Positions 41,213 to 50,320 of a stretch of DNA of 64,000 nucleotides are shown here, piece by piece. A program made the translations under genes and the position numbers. Source of the stretch: CAVVYV01 sp963752585 (GTDB lineage Bacteria > Actinomycetota > Thermoleophilia > Solirubrobacterales > 70-9); the NCBI GenBank assembly GCA_963752585.1, contig CAVVYV010000007.1, positions 372,001-436,000 on the forward strand, read 5' to 3'. The stretch's first letter is position 1. Every line of letters begins with the position of its first letter. The notes under the pieces are model-generated. The model did not search any database. It saw nothing but the letters and a program-made list of their open reading frames with translations, and was not told the origin of the DNA.

Positions 41213-42403
41213 ATGATCATGGTCGAGATGCCAGAGCCAGAGGTCGAGGCTCGCGGCGAGGGCAGCAGCGAGCGGGGCCACCACAAGGTCTTCATCGGGA
41301 TGGCCGCCGGGGTCGGCAAGACCTACCGGATGCTCCAGGAGGGACAAGCCGAGAAGGATTCGGGAAAGGACGTCGTGATCGGCTACCTCGAGCCGCACGA
41401 CCGGCCGGAGACGACGGCGCAGGCGGAAGGGCTCGAGACCATCCCTCGACGCACCGTCGAGTACCGGGGACGGACCCTGGAGGAGATGGACCTGCCGGCG
41501 GTCCTTCGCCGCGATCCCGAGATCTGCCTCGTGGACGAGATCGCCCACACCAATGCCCCGGGCCTCGAGCACGAGAAGCGCTACGAGGACGTTGCGGACG
41601 TGCTCGCCGGCGGGATCGACGTCTTCTCGACCGTGAACGTCCAGCATCTGGAAAGCCTCAACGACCAGGTCGCCGAGCTCACCGGAATCCGGGTGCGGGA
41701 GACGATGCCCGACTCGGTGCTCGCCCAGGCCGACGAGGTGGTGCTGATCGACCTCACCCCGGAGGCTCTCCTCAGCCGGCTGCGTGCGGGGAAGATCTAC
41801 CCGGGAGAGCGAATCGAGGCGGCCCTCCAGAACTTCTTCCGGATCGAGAACCTTCAGGCCCTGCGCGAGGTGGCGCTGCGCCAGGTCGCCCAGAACGTGG
41901 AGTCGAAGCGGCTGACCCGCGAGTTCGTCGGCACCCGCGAGGACCAGGTGCTGGGATCGGCGGCGCAGGCGGTCGGCGAACGCCTCCTCGCCCTGGTCAA
42001 GCCCCACCCTCGCGGCCAGCGGGTGGTTCGCCGTGCGTGGCGCTCGTCGCAGCGACTGGGCGCCAAGCTCGACCTGCTCTGGGTGAAGCCCCCGGGGCGG
42101 ATCAGCGCGGAAACGGAGGAGCAGCTGGAGGCGATGCGCCGCCTCGCATCAGTCCTCGGCGCCCGGTTCATCGTCGAGGAGGGCGACGATGTGGTCGACA
42201 TGGTCAAGCGAGTCGCGGAGGAACGCGGGACGACCTACGTCCTGATGGGGACGCCCCGGCGCCGCGGCCTGCTCGGGCGGCTTCGCGACCCGCTGCCCGA
42301 GCGGCTGGTCGAGGCGCTGCCCGGACTCGACGTGCGAATCGTCGCCGACCGGACGCTCCGCGAGGGTGAGGAGAACGGCGAGCGGGAGAAGGGAGTGAGG
42401 TGA
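41213..42403 (+). CDS. Stand-alone N-terminal KdpD domain with USP domain
   Basis: 396 residues equal to the cytoplasmic N-terminal half of KdpD. Sensor domain: HHKVFIGMAAGVGKTYRML (Walker A GxGKT), EICLVDEIAHTNAPG (Walker B), DVFSTVNVQHLESLNDQVAE. A USP domain spans about 245-385 (TYVLMGTPRRRGLLGRLRDP). There is no membrane or kinase part; these are in the frameshifted kinase gene at 34.6 kb. It probably works in trans with that kinase; in some bacteria a truncated KdpD of this kind exists alone. Start ATG at 41213 or 41219. Confidence 0.92.
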   Translation: MIMVEMPEPEVEARGEGSSERGHHKVFIGMAAGVGKTYRMLQEGQAEKDSGKDVVIGYLEPHDRPETTAQAEGLETIPRRTVEYRGRTLEEMDLPAVLRRDPEICLVDEIAHTNAPGLEHEKRYEDVADVLAGGIDVFSTVNVQHLESLNDQVAELTGIRVRETMPDSVLAQADEVVLIDLTPEALLSRLRAGKIYPGERIEAALQNFFRIENLQALREVALRQVAQNVESKRLTREFVGTREDQVLGSAAQAVGERLLALVKPHPRGQRVVRRAWRSSQRLGAKLDLLWVKPPGRISAETEEQLEAMRRLASVLGARFIVEEGDDVVDMVKRVAEERGTTYVLMGTPRRRGLLGRLRDPLPERLVEALPGLDVRIVADRTLREGEENGEREKGVR

Positions 42404-42957
42404 CCGCGATCGAGCTTGCGGTGCTCCTGATCGCCGCCGCCGCGGGCGCGGCGGTGACGGTGGCGGTTCTCCGCGCTCGCCGGAGCGCCGAGGCGCCGAC
42501 CGCCACCTCGGCGCGGCGGATCCTCTTCCCCTTCCTCGGCGAGAGCCTCTCGGAGCCGGCCCTCGACGCGGCGCTCCGGCTCGCCAAGGCCGAGAGCGCG
42601 ACCCTGGTGCCGGCCTTCCTCGCGCAGGTGCCGAAGGACCTGCCGCTGGAGAGCCCGCTTCCGAGGCAGTGCGGCAATGCAATGCCGATCCTGGAGGCGA
42701 TCGAGCAGCGGGCGACGAGGAGCGGCGTCGCGGTCGACTCCCGGATCGAGCGCGGCCGGACCTACCGGCATGCCCTCCACGAGCTGATCGACCACGAGCG
42801 CTACGACCGGATCGTCGCCCCGGCGGCGGCGAACGGCACCGACGGCTTCAGCGCCGAGGACGTTGCCTGGCTGATCGATCACGCCAAGGGTGAGATCGTC
42901 GTCTTCCGGGCCGGCAAGGCCGAGAGCAGCTTGGAGCGGTCTGCGCGGCCTGATTGA
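42400..42957 (+). CDS. Membrane-anchored universal-stress-like protein
   Basis: 185 residues: N-terminal helix (AIELAVLLIAAAAGAAVTVA), then a domain resembling a USP half: RRILFPFLGESLSEPALDAA, LRLAKAESATLVPAFL, RGRTYRHALHELIDHERYDR and a closing strand KGEIVVFRAGK. The ATP loop G-x2-G-x9-G(S/T) is not evident, so nucleotide binding is doubtful. It overlaps the KdpD-N gene by 4 bp (GTGA), making it the last gene of the kdp locus. A partner in potassium/c-di-AMP sensing is a guess. Confidence 0.75.
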   Translation: MTAIELAVLLIAAAAGAAVTVAVLRARRSAEAPTATSARRILFPFLGESLSEPALDAALRLAKAESATLVPAFLAQVPKDLPLESPLPRQCGNAMPILEAIEQRATRSGVAVDSRIERGRTYRHALHELIDHERYDRIVAPAAANGTDGFSAEDVAWLIDHAKGEIVVFRAGKAESSLERSARPD

Positions 42958-42990
42958 ATGTCGGGACCGGAGAAAGGAGGTGGTCCTAAC

Positions 42991-43035
42991 TTGAGTTCAA
43001 TGCGTGACGGGACGCCGGAGGTGCAGGGCCGCTAG
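42991..43035 (+). CDS. Candidate 14-residue leader peptide with a perfect Shine-Dalgarno
   Basis: AAAGGAGGTG (42973-42982) is a full anti-Shine-Dalgarno complement, 8 nt before TTG. The ORF encodes MSSMRDGTPEVQGR and stops at 43035. Strength and spacing of the ribosome-binding site far exceed those of most long genes in the window, hinting that translation here matters. It opens onto a heavily structured RNA. An alternative ATG at 43000 gives MRDGTPEVQGR. Whether the peptide itself has a role or only ribosome position matters is unknown. Confidence 0.55.
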   Translation: MSSMRDGTPEVQGR

Positions 43036-43190
43036 GTCCGGGCGCTGGGAGGCGAGACCAAGGGTGCTCCCAGGAGCAACCCGTCTTGTCTCAGGAAGTG
43101 CCCAAGGGGCCGGTGGGTGGCGCGCGGTCACCCAGCGGAATCCAACCCGGGCACCGGCGGGCGACAGGAGGTGGGTGCTGTCCCGCCCCA
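43036..43190 (+). ncRNA. Structured leader or non-coding RNA of unknown class
   Basis: Several nested helices can be drawn. GGTCC-GGGC near 43035-43044 pairs with GCCC-aag-GGGCC near 43099-43111; inside it GAGAC.AAG.GGGT..GCTCC (43054-43070) pairs with GGAGC.AACCC.CTT.GTCTC (43073-43091). CCGGTG (43110-43115) pairs with CACCGG (43152-43157) around GGGTG/CACCC. Last, GGCGGG-GACAG (43156-43166) pairs with CTGTC-CCGCC (43178-43187). A strong terminator follows. I could not match it to T-box, cobalamin, ydaO, RNase P, tmRNA or SRP signatures. Confidence 0.6.
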
Positions 43191-43226
43191 CCATCGATCC
43201 TCAGCCCGTTCATTCCGCGTCATTTG

Positions 43227-43260
43227 CGAAGGGCCGCTTCCGATCGGGAGCGGCCCTTCG
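43227..43260 (+). terminator. Strong intrinsic-type terminator closing the structured RNA locus
   Basis: CGAAGGGCCGCT(TCC) pairs with (GGG)AGCGGCCCTTCG: 12 perfect pairs plus three inner ones around a GATC loop, followed by CGTTCTC. The U-tract is short. It lies 44 bp before the ATG of the Gfo/Idh gene, so it either ends an independent small RNA or acts as an attenuator for that gene. Confidence 0.75.
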
Positions 43261-43303
43261 CGTTCTCATCGCCGCCGGCGGCTCCTCTCTAGGGTGAGGC
43301 GTG

Positions 43304-44364
43304 ATGACGGACCTGCGAGCGGCGGTGATCGGCTACGGCCTCGCCGGATCGGTCTTCCACGGTCCCCTGATCGACTCGACCCCCGGGCTGGTGGTCGCCA
43401 CGGTGGTCACCGGCAACCCCGAGCGCCAGGCGGAGGCGGGCAGCGCGCATCCCCGCGCTCGCGTCGTCGCCGATCCCGAGGATGTCTTCGAGCGCGCCGC
43501 CGAGCACGACTTCGTCGTCGTAGCGACGCCCAACGACGTCCACGCGCCCCTGGCGCGGCGAGCGCTCGATGCCGGCCTCCCGGTGGTGGTCGACAAGCCG
43601 CTCGCTCCGGCGGCGGCGGAAGCTCGCTCGCTGGTCGAGGAGGCCGAGCGGCGCGGGGTGCCGCTCACCGTCTTCCTCAACCGGCGCTGGGACTCCGAGC
43701 AGCTCACCCTGCGGCGCCTGCTCGACGAGCGAAAGCTCGGCGAGGTGATCCGCTACGAGTCGAGGCTCGAGCGCTGGCGGCCGGCCCTCTCATCGGAGGA
43801 GGCCTGGCGCGAGGCCTCGGCGCCGGAGGCGGGCGGCGGGCTGCTGCTCGACCTCGGCAGCCATCTGATCGATCAGGCGCTGCTCCTCTTCGGCCCGGTC
43901 TCCCGCGTCTACGCCGAGCTCGACAGCCGGCGAGGCGGCGCCGCCGATGACGACGCCTTCCTCGCGCTCGATCACGCCTCGGGTGCGCGGAGCCACCTCT
44001 GGGCGTCGGTGCTGGCGGCGGCGCCGGGCCCGCGCCTGCGGGTCCTCGGCGATCGAGGCCGCCTACGTCGTCACCGACGTCGACGGCCAGGAGGACGCGC
44101 TCCGCGCCGGCGCCCGCCCCGGCGACGACGACGCCTGGGGCGCCGAGCCGCGAGGAGCGATGGGGCCGGCTCGTGAGCGAGACGGGGAGCGAGCCGGTCG
44201 CCAGCGAGAGGGGCGACTGGCCCGCCTTCTATGCCGGGCTGGAGCGGAGCCTGCGCGAGGGGGCGCCGCCGCCGGTCGATCCCTGGGACGCCGTCGCCGG
44301 GCTCGAGGTGATCGATGCGGCGCGGCGCAGCGCCGCGACGAGCACGCGTCGGTCGCGCTGCTAG
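43304..44364 (+). CDS. Gfo/Idh/MocA-family sugar oxidoreductase (frameshifted)
   Basis: NAD(P)-dependent dehydrogenase of sugars or inositol derivatives. Rossmann start AAVIGYGLAGSVFHGPLIDS, cofactor loop VVVATPNDVHAPLARRALDA, the EKP-like VVDKPLAPAAAEA, and the C-terminal domain GGGLLLDLGSHLIDQALLLF. The frame breaks near 44055 and again near 44150, after which SETGSEPVASERGDWPAFYA and DPWDAVAGLEVIDAARRSAA complete the usual C-terminus. The exact end is uncertain because of the shifts. It points towards the sugar ABC genes tail to tail. Confidence 0.8.
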
Positions 44365-44372
44365 ACGAGGCG

Positions 44373-45582
44373 CTAGGTGAACGCGGACTGCTGGCGCTGG
44401 CGGCGGGTGAGCGCGTCGATCGTCACCGCCGCCAGGAGGACGCCGCCGGTGATCATGAACTTGATGTCGGAGTCGAGCCCGAGCAGGTCCATCCCGTTCG
44501 AGATCGAGCCGATCACCAGCGCGCCGAGCAGCGCCGCCCAGACCGTGCCGCGCCCGCCGAAGAGGCTGACCCCGGCGATCACCGGCCCGGCGATCGCGAG
44601 CAGCAGCAGGTCGCCCGAGCCCGAGGCCTGGTTGACCGCGATCAGCCGCGAGGCGGCGAGGATCCCGCCCGGCCGCCGCAAACGTCGAGGCGATCGTGAA
44701 GACGGCGATCTTGACGCGGTTGACCCGGATCCCCGCCCGCCGCGCCGCCTCCGCGTTGCCGCCGATCGCGTAGATGTGGCGGCCGAAGCGGGTGCGGGTG
44801 GTGATGAAGGCGAAGAGCGCGCAGAGCCCGACCAGGATCAGCGCCGCCAGCGGAATCCCCCGGTCCGAGGCGAGGATCGCGACGGCGGCGAACATCCCGC
44901 CGCCGACCAGCGCCGTGCGGAGGACGAGCCCGGCGAGCGGCCCGGCTTCCAGGCCGGCTTTCAGCCGCCTGCGGCGTTCGAGACAGCCCCGACCCGAGCG
45001 TCCCTGCGGTCACCACCACCGCGAGCGTCCAGCCGACCCATGGGTCGTAGAACTTCCCGCCAGGTCGGTGATCGTGCTCGGGGGCAGGTTGATCGTGCCG
45101 GTGTTGCCGAGCACCAACAGCAGCGCGCCCTGCCAGGCGAGCAGGCCGGCGAGGGTGACCACGAACGACGGGATCCCGAAGGTGGTCACCATGAACCCGT
45201 TGAAGAGCCCGATCGCCGCCCCGGTCGCGAGCCCGGCGAGGATCGCGAGCTCGGGGTTCCAGCCCTGCTTGACGTTGAGGACCGCCATCACCCCCGCGGC
45301 CAGGCCGCTGACCGCGCCGACCGAGAGGTCGATCTCGCCGAGCAGCAGCACGAGGACGACGCCGATCGAGATCGTCCCCACGGCGGCGATCTGCAGGGTC
45401 AGGTTGGTGAGGTTGATCGCCGAGAGGAAGCGGTCGTTCTGGACCTGGAAGATCGCCCAGATCACGCGCGATGATCGAGCAGCACCCGGAGCGAGCCCAG
45501 CTCGCCGCGCGCGAGCTGTGCGAAGAACGAGAGCCGGCTCTGCTCCTTCTCGTTCGTCCGCGGGAGGTGTCGCCGCTTCCAT
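44373..45582 (-). CDS. xylH: Xylose-type sugar ABC transporter permease (multiple frameshifts)
   Basis: Inner-membrane permease of the ribose/xylose family. Pieces in several frames: NDRFLSAINLTNLTLQIAAV, VVLVLLLGEIDLSVGAVSGL (the EIDLSVG signature), FNGFMVTTFGIPSFVVTLAG, TRTRFGRHIYAIGGNAEAAR, LFGGRGTVWAALLGALVIGS and IDALTRRQRQQSAFT at the end. Shifts lie near 45565, 45470, 45060, 44990 and 44690. The ATG at 45582 overlaps the ATPase stop as ATGA, supporting an operon. Specificity for xylose is by resemblance only. Confidence 0.78.
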
Positions 45583-46386
45583 CAGACCGTCCTCTGTCGC
45601 TCGGCTGTGTCCGCGGAGGCCCCGGTGATCGCGGCCACCACCTCCTCGGGCGTGGTACTTGGCGGTCGAAGTCGGCGACCCGCCTCCCGAGCAGCAGGAC
45701 CACGATCCGGTCGGCGACCTGGAAGACGTTGCCGAGGTTGTGGCTGATCACCACCACCCCCAGGCCCCGCTCGGCCAGGCGCTTCTCCAGGGCCAGCACC
45801 TGCTCGGTCTGGGGGACGCCGAGCGCCGCGGTCGGCTCGTCGAAGAGCACGACCTTCGGGTCGCCGACCAGCGAGCGCGCGATCGCCACCGACTGGCGCT
45901 GGCCTCCGGAGAGGCTGCCGACCTCGGTGCGGACGCTGCCCAGCGTGGTGACCGAGAGATCGTCGAGCAGCTGCAGCGTCCGCTGCTCCATGTCGGTCTC
46001 GTCCAGGTGTGCACGGGACCTGGACCGCCGTCCCCGACCTCCTCCTGGCCGAGGAAGAGGTTGGCGACGACGTCGAGGTTGTCGCAGAGGGCGAGGTCCT
46101 GGAAGACGGTGGCGATGCCGAGCTCGCGGCCGCCTTCGGGTCGGAGACCTTCACCTGCCTCCCCTCGAAGTACATCTCGCCGCTGTCGGCCGGCTGGACG
46201 CCGTCCATCGCCTTCACCAGGGTCGACTTGCCGGCGCCGTTGTCGCCGACCAGCGGCGACCACCTCGCCGGCGATCGACCTCGAAGTCGACGTCGGTCAG
46301 GCGCCTGGACCGGCCCGAAGCTCTTGGCTGACCCCCTTGAGCGCGAGGAGGTGCTCCTTGGGCTTGGCTTCGTTCGCTTCGCTCAA
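45582..46386 (-). CDS. Sugar ABC transporter ATP-binding protein (multiple frameshifts)
   Basis: About 265 residues, a single-ABC ATPase rather than the tandem XylG form. KEHLLALKGVSQ near the N-terminus; Walker A region GNGAGKST-like near 46230; ELGIATVFQDLALCDNLDVV (Q-loop); signature EVGSLSGGQRQSVAIARSLV; Walker B KVVLFDEPTAALG; H-loop GVVVISHNLGNVFQVADRIV; final TTPEEVVAAITGASADTAER. Shifts near 46300, 46260, 46130, 46010 and 45650. TTG at 46386 is the probable start. Confidence 0.77.
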
Positions 46387-46447
46387 TTTGCTCGCACCTC
46401 CTCGCGCTCGGGGTTCCTGATTCCTACTACTTGCTCGCGTCCGCTGC

Positions 46448-47595
46448 TTACTCCAGGCCAGCCTCCTGGCAGGCCTGTGCGTACTGCGCCGTGCAGATGT
46501 CCTCCACGGTCCAGTACGGCCCGCCGAGGTCCCCGTTGTCCTTGAGGACGGTGTCCTGGATGTTGTCGATCGGTCACCGCGACCGGCGTCTCCAGCACGG
46601 AGGGCACCGAGATGGCGCCGTTGTCCGTCTCGCCGTTGACCAGGTCGCTCGGAACGTCCTCGCCCTGGGCGAGCGCCGCCGCCAGCTGCGCGGCCGCCTC
46701 CGTCTCGAGGCTGGTCGCCTTGTAGACGGTCATGAACTGCTCGCCGACGAGAATCCGCTGGATCGCCTCCAGCTCGGCGTCCTGACCGGTTGTCGGGCCT
46801 CGTCGCCGGGTCGACGCCGGCACCCTTCATCGCGGCGATCGCGCCGCCGGCGGTGCCGTCGTTCATCGCGTAGACGCCGTTGAACCCGTTCGGGCTGACG
46901 GCGGTGATCGCCTGCTCCATCTCGACCTGTGCCTCGTCGGGGCTCCAGTCGGGAGTGTCGTACTCCTTGGCGACCTCAACGCTGGCTGCATCGAACTGGG
47001 ACTGCGCGCCCTGGCCGAACAGCTTGGCGTTGTTGTCCGTCGGCGAGCCGTTGATCTTCACGATCGGGCCCGTCGGGTTGCCGTCCTCGGCGAGCTTCTC
47101 GACCAAGGCCTGGCCCTGAAGCTCACCGACCCGGACGTTGTCGAACGAGACGTAGTAGTCGACGCCCGGCGAGTCCGTGATCAGGCGGTCGTAGCTGATC
47201 ACCGGCACGTCCTGCTGCTCGGCCAGGTTGACCATCGACGCGGCGGAGGCCGAGTCGACCGGGTCGAGGACGAGCACGTCGATGCCCTCGGTCAGGGCCG
47301 CCTCGACCTGGTCCTGCTGCGCGCTGGCGTCCTGGTTCGCGTTGCTGTAGATCAGCTCGCAGTCCGGGCAGTGCCTCTTCAGGTTCGCCTCGAACTCCGG
47401 GTGATCGTGGGACTCGTAGCGGGTCGTCTTCGACTCCGGCAGCAGGAGAGCGACCTTCCCTCCGCCGCCGCCGGCGCTCGTATCGCCGCCGCCGTCGTCA
47501 TCGTCATCGTCGCCACAGGCGACGAGCACGAGCCCGAAGACCAGCGCCGTACAAGTGAGCGCGGCCACTCGGGCCCAGCTCCTGGATCTCTTCAT
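46448..47595 (-). CDS. xylF: Xylose-type sugar-binding lipoprotein (frameshifted)
   Basis: Periplasmic-binding-protein type I, lipid-anchored: VAALTCTALVFGLVLVACGD gives a lipobox, followed by an Asp/Gly linker. The sugar-binding fold is seen as KVALLLPESKTTRYESHDHP, LTEGIDVLVLDPVDSASAAS, ISYDRLITDSPGVDYYVSFD and GFNGVYAMNDGTAGGAIAAM. After a shift near 46800: GQDAELEAIQRILVGEQFMT and VYKATSLETEAAAQLAAALA; a second shift near 46575. It closely resembles XylF. First gene of the transporter operon. Confidence 0.83.
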
Positions 47596-47663
47596 TCACG
47601 CCTCTCACCTCCATTGACTCCTCTTGATATTGAAACCAAGCTTGTTCGCGCGGATCACCGTCC

Positions 47664-48888
47664 TCATGCGGCAGCCTCCTGCCGCTCGGGCAGCGGTGAG
47701 AAGAACCGGTCCGACCCGTGCAGGACCAGGGCGAGCGCACCGAGCAGCTCCGCGCGCTCGCCGAGCACCCCGGGACCACCGTCACCTGCGTCGGCGGCGC
47801 TCCGGATCGCGAAGCGGCGGATCGACTCGAGGATCGGCTCGGTGATCAGCTCCCCGGCGCCGCTCAGGTCGCCGCCGACGATCACCCGGTCGGGGTTGAT
47901 CAGGTTGCAGAGATTCGGCGACGGCGATCCCGATCTCCGCGCCCGGCCTCCTCGATCAGCCTGGCGGCCGCCGCGTCGCCGTTGCCCGAGAGATCGAGCA
48001 GCCGCTTGATCGAAATCTCCTCGTCGCGGCTCTCGCTCGAGCATGCCGGCGATCGCCCGCGCCGAGGCCACGGTCTCGAGGCAGCCGCGATTTCCGCAGC
48101 GGCAGATCGCGCCTCCCTCCTGGACGACGGTGTGGCCGATCTCGCCGGCCGTGCCCCCCGCGCCGCGGTAGAGCCGGCCGCCGAGCAGCAGGCCGGCGCC
48201 GACCCCGGAGGAGAGCTTGATGTAGACGAGCTCGGAGTGACCCTGCCCCGATCCCCAGACGAACTCCGCCAGCGCACCGAGGTTCGCGTCGTTCTCCACC
48301 TGGACCGGAAGCTCCAGGCGCCGGGAGAGCTCCTCGGCGGCGTCGACCCCGACCCAGCCCGGCAGGATCGCGAGTGAGCCGACGGTCCGGGCGGTCTGGT
48401 TGATCGGCCCCGGAAGGCCCATGCCCACGCCGAGCACGCGGTCGCGATCCGCACCGACTTCGCTTGAGCACCTGGCTGACCAGCTTCGCGGCGCTGTCAA
48501 GGCCCTCCTCGGCGGAGTGGTCGACGTCGAGCTCCGCCCAGGACTCGGCGAGCACCTCGTGCGAGAGGTCGGAGAGGGCGACCCGCAGGTGGGTGTGGCC
48601 GAAGTCGACTCCAAGCGCGAGGCCCGCCGAGCTCGTTCAGGGAGAGCAGGACCGGCGGGCGCCCGCCCTGCTCGCCATGCGCCACCCCGGTTCCCTCGGC
48701 GCTGCTCGCTGACCAGGCCGGCCGTCGAGCAGGTCCGCGACGATGCTCGAGACCGTCGAGCGGGAGAGGCCGGTGGCGCGGGCGATCTCCGCCCTGCTCG
48801 CGGTCCCCCGCTCACGGAGCGCATCGATCACCCGCCGGCTGTTGAGCTCACGGAGGGAATGAAGCGATCCGGAGTCGGACGATTCCAC
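47664..48888 (-). CDS. ROK-family transcriptional repressor (multiple frameshifts)
   Basis: XylR/NagC-like regulator. HTH: SLHSLRELNSRRVIDALRER and EIARATGLSRSTVSSIVADL. The sugar-kinase-like core is spread over frames: GVGMGLPGPINQTART, LELPVQVENDANLGALAEFV, SELVYIKLSSGVGAGLLLGG and the zinc motif GGAICRCGNRGCLETVASAR. At least five shifts (about 48715, 48460, 48040, 47925, 47780). Directly upstream of the XylF-like gene, so it probably represses the transporter in the absence of sugar. Confidence 0.8.
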
Positions 48889-49009
48889 GCGGCGCGAGTC
48901 TCTTTGATTCCCAGGGCTTTGTCAAGGGTTCGGCAAAACCTCCGCCCTCACGGGCGGGGCTATGTCGAAATCCTCAACAAACCCTCAACAAAACTGCTCA
49001 GGAGGCATC

Positions 49010-50001
49010 ATGGTTCCGCCAATGAACACCGTCCGCCTCGGAATGACAGAGCTCGACGTCTCCCCGATCGCCTTCGGGACCTGGGCGCTGGGCGGCGAAT
49101 GGGGCGAGTTCGACGAGTCAGAGGGGATCGCCGCGATCCGCCAGGCGCGCGAGCTGGGCGTGAACCTGTTCGACACCGCACATGGCTACGGCTTCGGCGT
49201 CGCCGAGGGAGTCCTGGGCGGGCCCTCCGCGACGATCTCGAGAGCCGCCGGGACGAGGTGGTGATCGCCACCAAGGGCGGCCTGCGGATGACCGACGACG
49301 GCCTCGTCCGCGATTCGAGCCCGGATTGGCTTCGGCAGGGCGTCGAGGCCAGCCTCGAGGCCCTCGGCGTCGAGTTCATCGACCTCTACCAGATCCACTG
49401 GCCCGACCCGAAGGTCCCGTTCGCGGAGACGGCGGCGCGCTCCAGGGGCTCGTGGACGAGGGCAAGATCCGCCACGTCGGCGTCTCCAACTTCGACCCGG
49501 GCAGATCGACGAGTTCGCCGAGACCCGCCCGGTGGAGACGGTTCAGCCGCCCTACCACCTGTTCCGCCGCGAGATCGAGGCCGAGTTGCTCCCCTACTGC
49601 CGCGAGCACGACATCGGGGTGCTCAGCTACAGCCCGCTGGCCCACGGCCTGCTCACCGGGGCGATGACCAGGACACCGAGTTCGCCGCCGACGACTGGCG
49701 CGGCGGCGCCCCGTTCCTCAAGGGCGAGAGCTTCCGCCGCAACCTCGATGTCGTCGGCGAGCTCAAGCGCGTCGCCACCGAGCGGCTGGGGGCATCGGTC
49801 AGCCAGCTCGCGATCGCCTGGACCCTCGCCAACCCGGATGTCCACGTTTCCATCGTCGGCGCCCGGAGTCCGAGGCACATCGAGGAAAGCATCGCCGCCG
49901 CCGAACTCACCCTGAGCGAGGACGATCTCGCCGAGATCGAGCGAATCATGGAGGCGGCGGTGCCGATGTCCGGGCCGTCACCGGAGATGATGCCCGAGTG
50001 A
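49010..50001 (+). CDS. Aldo/keto reductase (multiple frameshifts)
   Basis: NADPH-dependent AKR of about 330 residues. VRLGMTELDVSPIAFGTWAL is the start; FDTAHGYGFG carries the catalytic Asp and Tyr; VVIATKGGLRMTDDGL the Lys; LEALGVEFIDLYQIHWPDPK the His; then YSPLAHGLLTG and ASVSQLAIAWTLANPDVHVS IVGAR near the NADPH site. Shifts near 49225, 49445, 49505 and 49668. GGAGG lies five bases before ATG 49010; ATG 49022 is the alternative. Divergent from the ROK gene; possibly reduces an aldose. Confidence 0.8.
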
Positions 50002-50310
50002 GCGCCGGCGCCGGTTGACGCGACTAGTACGGGCGACGGAGGCGCGGCGCTTCATCGGCGGGCGCGATCCCTCGGGAACGGGGCTCTCCCAATCGAGCTC
50101 GGCCTCGGCGAACGCCGTCTGCTCCACGCCGGGATGACAGCGCCGGCAGACTGGCTCGAGGTTCGAGAGGAGGTCGACGCCGCCCAATCGCCGCGGGACC
50201 TTGTGATGGGCGACGAGGTCCTCCCGAGACCCGCAGTACGCGCACTTGGCGCCGCCGGTGACGATCGCGGAGAGGACCGGCCATGGCAGCTGTCCTCGCG
50301 AAAGCCCCAC
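49978..50310 (-). CDS. HNH-type nuclease domain protein
   Basis: 110 residues centred on an HNH fold: KCAYCGSREDLVAHHKVPRR, then GGVDLLSNLEPVCRRCHPGV. Two CxxC pairs would bind structural zinc, with HH and N as catalytic ligands. This compact form resembles stand-alone HNH proteins of the McrA/phage type. The C-terminus is basic (SVARTSRVNRRRRSL). No methylase or toxin partner is adjacent; the 3' end overlaps the aldo/keto reductase gene. Confidence 0.75.
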   Translation of the reverse strand: MGLSRGQLPWPVLSAIVTGGAKCAYCGSREDLVAHHKVPRRLGGVDLLSNLEPVCRRCHPGVEQTAFAEAELDWESPVPEGSRPPMKRRASVARTSRVNRRRRSLGHHLR

Positions 50311-50320
50311 GGCTAGCCGC

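Noticed and set aside
39089..42403. 1104-codon frame that would fuse a protein to KdpD-N
   Set aside because: The first two thirds are an out-of-frame reading of kdpB; only the part from 41213 is real.
43111..43140. T-box antiterminator resemblance (GGGTGGCGCGCGG)
   Set aside because: The conserved AGGGTGGNACCGCGG is not matched, there is no specifier-loop stem upstream, and the next gene is not an aminoacyl-tRNA or amino acid gene.
49978..50310. HNH protein as part of a defence or homing system
   Set aside because: No partner methylase, intron, intein or toxin is adjacent, and the neighbours are a sugar reductase and a surface protein; kept only as an HNH-domain protein.
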